Shown one piece after another: positions 33,044-39,839 of a DNA stretch of 39,839 nucleotides (its first letter is position 1; every line of letters begins with the position of its first letter). The notes below the pieces were generated by a model, which saw only the letters and a list, made by a program, of their open reading frames with translations, made no database searches and was not told the origin of the DNA. Source of the DNA: Companilactobacillus paralimentarius DSM 13238 = JCM 10415 (GTDB taxonomy: Bacteria > Bacillota > Bacilli > Lactobacillales > Lactobacillaceae); the NCBI RefSeq assembly GCF_001434985.1, contig NZ_AZES01000094.1:1-39839 (forward strand). The letters are read 5' to 3'. The position numbers and the translations under genes are program-made.

Positions 33044-34507
33044 CTTACAATTTAAGTATTCACGTCTGAAAAGATATAGCAGAATGATAATAACCAAAAT
33101 AATCAAAATCATGGCCGTCAACATAATACTATGAATCCCTTGGAAAAAGATTTGTCTCATTTCAGGAATCAAATGTTGTGGTAAGTATTTTGCATCAGCA
33201 GCATTACTTAGCTTGTTCATCATTGCCATTGTAATACTTCCATGACTCTCTCTAACCCCACGCATCAAAGCAATGTTCAAAATAACTCCGTAGATTGAGG
33301 ACATAAAAGTTTGACTCAAGATTCTAACTAAATAGGCAAATGAAGTTGAGATCGGCACATCTCGTGCTTCAACGTCAAACTGAACGGCAATCAATAAGGC
33401 ATTGAAACAAATACCAACACCAAATCCTTCAAAAACACCCATGATTAACAGAAAAGTATAACTAGCGGTTTGTTTTGCAAAATACAATCCAGCAAACGAG
33501 ATCAAGAAAGCAATTGTCCCGATACCTATGATCGAGTAACGACTAATTTTTCGCTGAATCAGAGGTTCTAACTCGGAACCAATGAAGTTAGCGATTGCTC
33601 CGGGAATCTGCGTCATACCTCCTATTAAAGCGCTCAAGCCCATGATTCCTTGTGCCCACATAGGAATATAGATATTGAAGGCTACGAATGAGCCCCACAA
33701 TAAAGCAAACAGAATCAAATCGATTACTAATTTCTCATTTTTAAATAAACGGTTAGGTACAATTGGATCATCAACCCGATTCTCAACTCGTGACATCCAC
33801 AATATCAGTAGTAGCCCCACAATGATAAATCCTAATGTGACAAAGATCGAGGAGACACCTAACAATTGAATTCCTACCAAAATTGAAGACAATCCCAGAA
33901 CCATCAGGATGGCACCGTGATAGTCAACTTTGGCATGATTAAGATTTTCTTTGATTTTAAAGAAGAAAGCAATAATGATGATAGAAAGCAATGCTAACGG
34001 TAAGTTAATATAAAATACCCAATGCCAGCTGAAAGTATCAACGATCCAGCCACCTATTAAGGGACCGATAATTGATGTTCCACTGAAACCAGCTGAGGCA
34101 ATTCCAATAACTTGCGAACGACGTTTAATATTCTTAAAAATTTGTGAATAGATGATAAAAGGAATTGTGTTCATCCCTCCGGCACCAATTCCCATGACAC
34201 TTCTAGCGGTGATAAACCAAATAATGTTAGGAGCTAATCCTTGGAATAGCGCCCCTATCATGAAGACAATTGTCGCCGTAATATAAGCAACTTTATTTCC
34301 ACATTTCTCACCAAATTTACTCCATAACGGTGTCGAAACGGCCATCCCCAAAAGAAAAATTGCAACGATCCAGCCCATATACTGAATACCATGCAAATCA
34401 CTAATGATTGCTGGCAAGGCAGTATTAATAATAGTTGCATCAAGTCCAGCCATCATATTCGACAGAACTAACGCGAACGTAACCAGAATTTTTCTATTCC
34501 TACTCAT
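33035..34507 (-). CDS. MFS multidrug exporter, DHA2 (14-TM, EmrB/QacA type)
   Basis: 490 residues, about 14 transmembrane helices. Motif D1 GLDATIINTALPAI, motif A-like WSKFGEKCGNKVA, motif C GPLIGGWIVDTFSWHWVFYINLP. Proton-driven export of drugs, dyes or other toxic compounds from the cytoplasm. The start at 34507 (MSRNRKILVTF) is preferred because AAGGA lies just upstream; the open frame extends to 34564 without a ribosome site. A palindrome CGTTTAAACG (34638-34647) lies between it and umuC. Confidence 0.92.
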   Translation of the reverse strand: MSRNRKILVTFALVLSNMMAGLDATIINTALPAIISDLHGIQYMGWIVAIFLLGMAVSTPLWSKFGEKCGNKVAYITATIVFMIGALFQGLAPNIIWFITARSVMGIGAGGMNTIPFIIYSQIFKNIKRRSQVIGIASAGFSGTSIIGPLIGGWIVDTFSWHWVFYINLPLALLSIIIIAFFFKIKENLNHAKVDYHGAILMVLGLSSILVGIQLLGVSSIFVTLGFIIVGLLLILWMSRVENRVDDPIVPNRLFKNEKLVIDLILFALLWGSFVAFNIYIPMWAQGIMGLSALIGGMTQIPGAIANFIGSELEPLIQRKISRYSIIGIGTIAFLISFAGLYFAKQTASYTFLLIMGVFEGFGVGICFNALLIAVQFDVEARDVPISTSFAYLVRILSQTFMSSIYGVILNIALMRGVRESHGSITMAMMNKLSNAADAKYLPQHLIPEMRQIFFQGIHSIMLTAMILIILVIIILLYLFRREYLNCKAS

Positions 34508-34659
34508 ATCCTTACTTCTTTCCCCTACAAATTCCATAAAAAATAAGACCCACACAATGTGCAATGTCTTACTTTCATAGCGTATAAATATGATATTTAC
34601 TGAAAATAATTATCTACCTTTCAATTATAAACTTAATCGTTTAAACGTACAAATTGTAA

Positions 34660-34689
34660 TGGTATAATCGTAAAAAGAACATACGTTTG
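34660..34689 (+). promoter_or_regulatory. umuC-yolD promoter with LexA-type box
   Basis: Extended -10, TGG-TATAAT (TATAAT 34663-34668). AGAAC-ATAC-GTTTG at 34676-34689 matches the Gram-positive SOS box (CGAAC-N4-GTTCG) in most positions and overlaps the start region. It suits DNA-damage induction of a mutagenic polymerase. Confidence 0.7.
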
Positions 34690-34714
34690 GATATATTTAA
34701 AGAGGTGACTGGCA

Positions 34715-36238
34715 ATGACTAAGGAAAGAACTTATATGGCAATTGATTTGAAATCGTTCTACGCTTCAGTTGAATGTATCGCTCACGATTTAAATCCTTT
34801 AAACGATAATTTAGTTGTTGCGGACAACTCAAGAACTGATAAAACCATCTGCCTAGCAGTCTCTCCAGCTCTCAAAAAATTCGGTGTACCAGGACGGCCT
34901 AGACTGTTTCAAGTTGAAAGAATGGTCTACAAACTTAATCGAGAAAAAATGAATAATGCTCCCCATCACAGTCTAACTAGGTATTCTTCTATCGACCGCC
35001 AACACTTATTGAAATCACCAACTCTCAAAATTGGCTATAAAGTGGTTAAACCAAGAATGAATTTTTACATGCAAAAGAGTGCTGAAATTTACGGCATTTA
35101 TCTACGTTTTATCGAAGCCAAAAATATCCATGTCTATTCAATCGATGAGGTTCTAATGGATGTTACTGATTATCTAGAGCAACACGACATCACAGCTCAC
35201 ATATTAGCAAAAACGATTATTCAACAGATACAAACTGAAACTGGAATTACGGCTACCGCTGGTATTGGCACCAATCTTTATTTGGCTAAAGTAGCGATGG
35301 ATATTGTAGCTAAACACATCCCTGCTGATCAAGACGGCGTTAGAATTGCTCAAATGAATGAACATCAATATCGTCAACTGCTTTGGGCTCATCAACCTCT
35401 AACTGATTTTTGGCGTATCGGTCGTGGTTACTCTAAACGTTTAGAGAATTTAGGACTGAAAACAATGGGTGATATTGCTCGTTGTTCTCTAGGAAGCTTG
35501 TCAGACGATATGAACGAAGAAATCCTCTATCGTGAATTCGGAAAGAACGCTGAATTATTGATCGACCATGCTTGGGGTCATGAAACAACCACTCTCACCG
35601 ATATTAAGAATTACCATTCTGACAATCATGGACTTTATTCCAGTCAAGTTCTAATGAAGCCAACATCCTATGATGACGGTTTAAAGATTGTTCGTGGCAT
35701 GAGTGATAATCTAGCTCTCGATTTAGTTCAAAAAAAATTAGTAACTAATTGTGTTGGTTTGATCGTCAATTACGATATTAAAAGCTTGCAGATCGACAAC
35801 AGTTTCAATGGTGATCTAGTTGATGATTATTATGGTCGCAAAACCCCTAAGCCAGATCACAACCACGTTAAAATGTCTGCCTTCACTTCTTCATCTAATG
35901 AACTACGTCAGATTTTCAAAAAGCTTTATGAAGACAACATTAACAGTAAATTACTAATTCGACGTGTCACCCTCACTGCTAATAATTTAACTGATGAAAA
36001 ATTGGCCCAACAACAAATAACTTTTAAACAGACGGATTTGTTTTCCAATACTTCAAAGGAAATTATTCAAGATAGGCATTCCCAAATCAAACGCAATCGC
36101 GATCGTAAAATTCAGGAAACTATTCTGGATTTACAAAAGAAGTTCGGTAGTCGCAACATTATCTTAAAAGCTTCTGATCTAGTAGAAGGTTCAACTACAA
36201 TTGAAAGAAACAATCAGATTGGAGGTCATCATGCTTAA
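34715..36238 (+). CDS. umuC: Y-family DNA polymerase (UmuC-like)
   Basis: 507 residues. Lesion-bypass, error-prone polymerase. Palm motifs AIDLKSFYASVE (Asp11) and YSIDEVLMDV (catalytic Asp/Glu). Thumb HhH region FWRIGRGYSKRLENLGL, then a little-finger domain. The C-terminal extension of about 100 residues is typical of Firmicutes UvrX/YqjW-like polymerases. GAGGTGA precedes the ATG. Its stop overlaps the yolD start (TAATG). Confidence 0.93.
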   Translation: MTKERTYMAIDLKSFYASVECIAHDLNPLNDNLVVADNSRTDKTICLAVSPALKKFGVPGRPRLFQVERMVYKLNREKMNNAPHHSLTRYSSIDRQHLLKSPTLKIGYKVVKPRMNFYMQKSAEIYGIYLRFIEAKNIHVYSIDEVLMDVTDYLEQHDITAHILAKTIIQQIQTETGITATAGIGTNLYLAKVAMDIVAKHIPADQDGVRIAQMNEHQYRQLLWAHQPLTDFWRIGRGYSKRLENLGLKTMGDIARCSLGSLSDDMNEEILYREFGKNAELLIDHAWGHETTTLTDIKNYHSDNHGLYSSQVLMKPTSYDDGLKIVRGMSDNLALDLVQKKLVTNCVGLIVNYDIKSLQIDNSFNGDLVDDYYGRKTPKPDHNHVKMSAFTSSSNELRQIFKKLYEDNINSKLLIRRVTLTANNLTDEKLAQQQITFKQTDLFSNTSKEIIQDRHSQIKRNRDRKIQETILDLQKKFGSRNIILKASDLVEGSTTIERNNQIGGHHA

Positions 36239-36660
36239 TGGACGAAAAAAAACTGATTGAGCAGCAAATATTTAACGATACCTCTGCATATCAAGACATT
36301 ATGGACCTACCTTATAGTCCTTCTAAACGTCATTTACCAATGGAACAGATTGATCGTGCTGCACAATTTGCACCTTTTAGTGCTTTAGAAGGTTTTAGTG
36401 GTCTCATTAAAGAAAAAACTAAGGACTATACTCGTAAAAAATACTCCACTGTAACTGAAGAAAAGCATATTACGAAACAATTAAACTATTTGCACACGCA
36501 CCATTTAAGGGTAGATGTGAATTATTTCAATGAAGAATCCGGTTATTATGAGCATCTCAAAGGTTACCTTCAAAAAATTGAACCACAAAAAGGTCGAGTA
36601 ACTTTCGACAAAACTTCTATCATCATCGTCAATATCCGTGCCATTAAATTAGCGCAGTAA
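36238..36660 (+). CDS. YolD-like protein
   Basis: 140 residues. The domain shows MDLPYSPSKRHLPMEQIDRAAQFAPFSAL and ends GRVTFDKTSIIIVNIRAIKL. YolD-like proteins accompany UmuC/UvrX polymerases in Firmicutes and are thought to be UmuD-like partners. The start overlaps the polymerase stop by 1 nt; GGAGG is 12 nt upstream. Confidence 0.9.
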   Translation: MDEKKLIEQQIFNDTSAYQDIMDLPYSPSKRHLPMEQIDRAAQFAPFSALEGFSGLIKEKTKDYTRKKYSTVTEEKHITKQLNYLHTHHLRVDVNYFNEESGYYEHLKGYLQKIEPQKGRVTFDKTSIIIVNIRAIKLAQ

Positions 36661-36694
36661 AAAAGCCTCGAACTTTTATAATCGAGACTTTTTT
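36660..36694. terminator. Bidirectional terminator of umuC-yolD and the SDR gene
   Basis: AAAAG-c-CTCGA pairs with TCGAG-a-CTTTT around a 10-nt loop, with A and T runs. Confidence 0.85.
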
Positions 36695-36697
36695 ACT

Positions 36698-37426
36698 CTA
36701 TGAATCTTGACGTGTAGCCGCAATATCAACTTCACGAATATTAACTTCTTGAGGCATGTCATACATAAACTTGACTGTTTCAGCAACATGCTTAGGATCA
36801 AGTACTACTCCACCCATGGTTTCTTCCCAAGCAGCATAATCCTTCAAAGCTGATTTACTTGTCACATGTGTTAACAATTCTGTTTCAGCGGCACCTGGAG
36901 CTACCATCATGATACGAACGTTTTTAGCAGAGTTTTCTTCACGAATAGTTTCAGACAAGCCATGAACACCAAATTTGGAGGCTACATAAGCAGCATGATT
37001 AACAAATGTTTTCTTACCAGCAATTGATGACATATTCAAAATTGTACCGTGTTTGCGTTCACGCATGTCATTTAAAACAATTTGCGTACCATTCAGAACA
37101 CCCATAACATTAGTGTCCAACATTGTTTGCCATTCTTGCGGATTTTGATTTTGAACATTTCCTAACAGCATGACACCGGCATTATTGACCAAAAGGTCAG
37201 TTTTACCATATTTAGTTTCAGCTTTGCGAACGGCCTTTTCAAATTGTTTATAGTCAGTAACATCAACCGAATCAAGCATGACGTTTTCCATACCTGTAGC
37301 TACTTCTTGAAGTTTTTCCATTCTACGTCCTAGTAGCAACAATGGAAACCCATCAGCATTAAAAATTTTAGCAATTTCAGCACCAAAACCTGAACTTGCA
37401 CCTGTTATTACAACTAATTTTTTCAT
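36698..37426 (-). CDS. Short-chain dehydrogenase/reductase
   Basis: 242 residues, classical SDR. Cofactor motif TGASSGFG (8-15), LLVNNAG, catalytic Ser in NMSSIAG and YVASK. GRRMEK after strand 2 suggests NADP(H) preference. Substrate unknown; closest in style to YdfG/serine-type dehydrogenases. Divergent from an HxlR regulator gene, the usual arrangement for such oxidoreductases, so it is the likely target. Confidence 0.92.
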   Translation of the reverse strand: MKKLVVITGASSGFGAEIAKIFNADGFPLLLLGRRMEKLQEVATGMENVMLDSVDVTDYKQFEKAVRKAETKYGKTDLLVNNAGVMLLGNVQNQNPQEWQTMLDTNVMGVLNGTQIVLNDMRERKHGTILNMSSIAGKKTFVNHAAYVASKFGVHGLSETIREENSAKNVRIMMVAPGAAETELLTHVTSKSALKDYAAWEETMGGVVLDPKHVAETVKFMYDMPQEVNIREVDIAATRQDS

Positions 37427-37545
37427 ATTTATATCCTCGATACTTAAAAAGATTTTTTCAACGCTTTAAAGTATAATTGCAGGTATTATGAACAACAAGT
37501 ACGCACTTTCAGGTTACTAGCTGTGGAAAACTAAGAGGGAAACTT

Positions 37546-37887
37546 ATGGCAAAATATTTAAACGAGTTTGATGCCACTATGCAAATGATTCAAGGAAAAT
37601 GGAAAATCATCATTCTCTATGAATTAGCCGAAACTGGTCAGGGTCGCTTTGGTGAATTACAACGACATATTCAAAATGTTTCACATAAAACATTAGCTAA
37701 TCAACTACGCGAACTGGAAACTGACGGACTCATTATCAGACATGACTTTAAAACTGCTGAACCACACGTTGAATACCATTTAAGTGAAAACGGTAAATCC
37801 CTGATTCCTATCTTGGATGCCATCTGTACTTGGGGTGATACTCATGTTGATCACAATTTAATCGAACGATCTTTGTGTGACGAATAA
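37546..37887 (+). CDS. HxlR-family transcription regulator
   Basis: 113 residues, single winged helix: MQMIQGKWKIIILYELAETG, RFGELQRHIQNVSHKTLANQL, and DGLIIRHDF. The characteristic Cys near the N-terminus of some members is missing. Divergent from the SDR gene with about 120 nt between; an imperfect GTAC-N10-GTTAC repeat at 37499-37517 is a possible operator. Confidence 0.9.
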   Translation: MAKYLNEFDATMQMIQGKWKIIILYELAETGQGRFGELQRHIQNVSHKTLANQLRELETDGLIIRHDFKTAEPHVEYHLSENGKSLIPILDAICTWGDTHVDHNLIERSLCDE

Positions 37888-37920
37888 AAAGCCCCAACCA
37901 AATCGGTTGAGGTCCTTTTT
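37886..37920. terminator. Bidirectional terminator of hxlR and the ABC exporter
   Basis: AAAAAGCCCCAACC with GGTTGAGGTCCTTTTT, loop AAATC, near-perfect stem. Confidence 0.85.
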
Positions 37921-38596
37921 ATCCCTTTTTCTGTTCCGTTAAGGTACCATCTCGCATAACGAATACCCGATCGGTCGGCGTTAACAAACGTGTATCATGG
38001 GTAATCATAATCACACCTCGATGATATTCATGAGCAATCTTAGCTAATAAACTTACCACTTGGTTAGCTCTTTCTGAATCCAAACTAGCCGTTGGTTCAT
38101 CCGCTAAAATCACGTCAGGATTATTATATAAAGCTCTGGCAATTGCAGCGCGTTGACGTTCACCACCAGATAAATTGCTAGGATAATTAGTTGCTACATC
38201 AGTCAGATCTAGCATTTTTAACAAATCAGCCTGATTCATTGTCTCCCTATGGCTGGAGGTAAATTTATCAACTAATTTGAATTGTTCTTTAACTGTCAAA
38301 AAGGGAATCAAATTGGATGCCTGTAAGATAAAACCAAACTTATTAAAACGTAAGTCGGTTTTCTTTTTAGAACTCAACTTAGTAACATCTTTTCCACCGA
38401 CATAGATTTCACCGGAGGTTGGTGTTTGCAATAGTCCCAAAATGGTTAATAACGTCGTTTTACCAGAACCAGATGGTCCAATAATAGCGTTGAATTCACC
38501 TTCATCGAGGGTAAAATTAGTTTTATGTAATGCTTCGACTAAGGTTCGACCTGAACCGTATTGTTTAACTACATCTTTAACTTCAATTAAATGCAT
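37919..38596 (-). CDS. ABC exporter ATP-binding protein, HrtA-like
   Basis: 225 residues. Walker A GPSGSGKTT (39-47), signature NLSGGERQRAAIARAL, Walker B VILADEPTAS, His switch ITHD. The block LRFNKFGFILQASNLIPFL matches HrtA-type ATPases of heme exporters more than generic LolD/MacB proteins. It energises the FtsX-type permease encoded 4 nt upstream. Heme efflux is inferred from both proteins; a peptide or lipid exporter is the alternative. Confidence 0.85.
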   Translation of the reverse strand: MHLIEVKDVVKQYGSGRTLVEALHKTNFTLDEGEFNAIIGPSGSGKTTLLTILGLLQTPTSGEIYVGGKDVTKLSSKKKTDLRFNKFGFILQASNLIPFLTVKEQFKLVDKFTSSHRETMNQADLLKMLDLTDVATNYPSNLSGGERQRAAIARALYNNPDVILADEPTASLDSERANQVVSLLAKIAHEYHRGVIMITHDTRLLTPTDRVFVMRDGTLTEQKKG

Positions 38597-38600
38597 AAGT

Positions 38601-39659
38601 TTAACCCCCTTCGATAGCTGATAATGGATCGATTTTCAAAACTTTACGCATTGATAGAGTTCCACCTAATAGCGCCATGACCATAATTGCTAAGGTCAAT
38701 AATCCATATGCTGGCCAATTACTGTAGAACGGCACTGTCTTTGGTAATCCCAACTGAGTTGCGGCAATCGCTACTAAGGCCAAACCAGCTCCAAGTGCGG
38801 TTAAAATCAAAATCTGATAGAATAACGCCGCTATGATCCGAGCTGTTCTGATACCTTGGGCTCTCATGACACCATAGAGACTAATCTTTTGAATCGTTAT
38901 GATGTACATGAAAATTCCAATAATCAAGAAAGTAATAATAATCATTGCACCTATCATAAAGGCAAAGACCATAATTTGTGCCGTATATCCTGGAATATGA
39001 TTAATCAAATCAGGAATCGTAATTTGTGACAATCCTGATTTTTTAATCTTGGTCTTATCACGAATTACTAAGGCACTGATATTCTTTGCTTGATTCGAAC
39101 CGTACTTCAAAGTTCTAAAAGTATTCATATTAGTAAAGATGATTGGTACCGTGAAGAAACTATTATCCTCGGTCAAACCAACAACCTTGTAGAGATCTTT
39201 ACTGCCATTGATCTTTATCTCAGAATTAAGCTTAATATTATCATTTTCCAATTTTGAATCAGCAATGACCTCTTTACCATTCTTCGGCATTCGACCAGCC
39301 GTCAATTTGGGACTGATAAAACTATTCCAGTTTACACCGAAAATGTTGGTATTAATTTTCTTATCTGACCCTTTAAGTTTTGTAACGACTGTCATCTGAC
39401 CAACCGGTACAACATTTTTACTCTCATAGTCCTTATAAGAACTTTCGGGAATATTTGACACTGTCAAACTTTTATTAGAATAGCTTGAAACAACTACAGA
39501 TTCGGCATTCCATTGATCGACTGCCGTTCTATTTCCCCTTGCCAATCCTACAGCTAAACTAGTTAGAAAAAAAACCATATAACTGATTAGAAAGACTGTG
39601 AAAACAACCAAGAAATATCTTGTTTTATTGTGGAGAATTTCCTTTATCGCTAAAAACAT
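38601..39659 (-). CDS. ABC exporter permease, FtsX family, HrtB-like
   Basis: 352 residues. One N-terminal helix (about 12-38), an extracellular MacB-like domain (40-225), then three helices (about 230-345) ending RKVLKIDPLSAIEGG. The N-terminus (LAIKEILHNKTRYFLVVFTVF, then LAVGLARGN) resembles HrtB of the heme-regulated exporter. GGTGAG lies before the ATG. Cotranscribed with the ATPase. No hrtR-type regulator is visible within the window; it may lie beyond 39839. Confidence 0.8.
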   Translation of the reverse strand: MFLAIKEILHNKTRYFLVVFTVFLISYMVFFLTSLAVGLARGNRTAVDQWNAESVVVSSYSNKSLTVSNIPESSYKDYESKNVVPVGQMTVVTKLKGSDKKINTNIFGVNWNSFISPKLTAGRMPKNGKEVIADSKLENDNIKLNSEIKINGSKDLYKVVGLTEDNSFFTVPIIFTNMNTFRTLKYGSNQAKNISALVIRDKTKIKKSGLSQITIPDLINHIPGYTAQIMVFAFMIGAMIIITFLIIGIFMYIITIQKISLYGVMRAQGIRTARIIAALFYQILILTALGAGLALVAIAATQLGLPKTVPFYSNWPAYGLLTLAIMVMALLGGTLSMRKVLKIDPLSAIEGG

Positions 39660-39839
39660 ATTCTCACCACCATTTCACTTAATTAACGTTTGATAAACGA
39701 AATCACAATATAAATATATCCCATCTATTTTTATAGAACTAACGTTGAAGTAAGCCTACCACTAGAAAATTTTTAGCACAATTTATTTAATTTGGTAGAT
39801 TGCAACAATTAATCGAATTTTTCGGACAAGTCACCAAAG
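39660..39839. other. Upstream region of the ABC exporter, cut by the window end
   Basis: About 180 AT-rich bases. It should hold the exporter promoter; a minus-strand TATAAA-like box near 39733 is possible. No gene or clear dyad is seen. Confidence 0.3.

Noticed and set aside
34508-34564. N-terminal extension of the MFS exporter
   Set aside because: No ribosome site, and a basic residue run before TM1 starts naturally at 34507.

Overview
The window looks like a chromosomal segment of an AT-rich, low-GC Gram-positive of the Lactobacillaceae. The gene set points there: phenolic acid decarboxylase, acetolactate synthase plus decarboxylase, beta-glucoside PTS systems with LicT, Nramp manganese uptake, HicAB, YolD/UmuC, and strong AGGAGG-type ribosome sites. 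A Companilactobacillus-like species is my best guess, but this rests on memory of the families, not on a search. I see no rRNA, tRNA, transposase, prophage or CRISPR array.

Layout. 1-1110: padC with a PadR-type operator inside its promoter, then a 34-codon membrane peptide gene facing a short antisense RNA (type I toxin-antitoxin-like). 1112-4404: repeat copy A, an RHH regulator/SPFH operon, a GT8 glycosyltransferase, a peptide deformylase-like gene and repeat copy B. 4402-8084: a manganese block (usp-mntH, an unannotated 53-codon gene, a DtxR/MntR-type regulator) and a Mor-type regulator. 8188-12432: a WYL regulator, then marR divergent from alsS-budA (acetoin/diacetyl pathway), ending in repeat copy C. 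12561-13141: hicAB. 13188-16194: three tandem EamA/DMT transporters, divergent from a LacI regulator. 17402-20013: a candidate structured RNA and a UvrA-like ABC protein. 20051-27235: two beta-glucoside PTS operons, one with licT, a 6-phospho-beta-glucosidase and a LicT antiterminator site, the other with an esterase-like hydrolase. 27645-31227: an exopolysaccharide-type operon (degenerate EAL protein, small membrane protein carrying an in-frame stop, GT2 synthase) and a secreted matrixin protease. 31266-34507: a frameshifted Mor gene, tetR, a sugar O-acetyltransferase and a 14-TM drug exporter. 34715-36660: umuC-yolD behind a LexA-type box. 36698-39659: SDR/HxlR divergent pair and an HrtAB-like ABC exporter.

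The strongest undescribed-looking signal is a ~255-275 bp element present three times (1112-1389, 4130-4404, 12130-12383). Each copy begins exactly on the TAG stop codon of the gene before it (SPFH, mntH, budA) and lies in the same orientation relative to that gene; copies B and C lie between the stop codon and an intrinsic terminator. Each folds as two consecutive long hairpins, and the copies differ by paired changes that keep the stems. It behaves like a mobile or selected 3'-UTR RNA element. Other second-look items are the type I toxin-antitoxin-like locus, the leaderless RHH promoter with a 32-bp palindrome, the 53-codon gene beside mntR, the stand-alone structured RNA at 17.4-17.65 kb, the nonsense codon in the exopolysaccharide operon, and the G-tract frameshift in a Mor gene.
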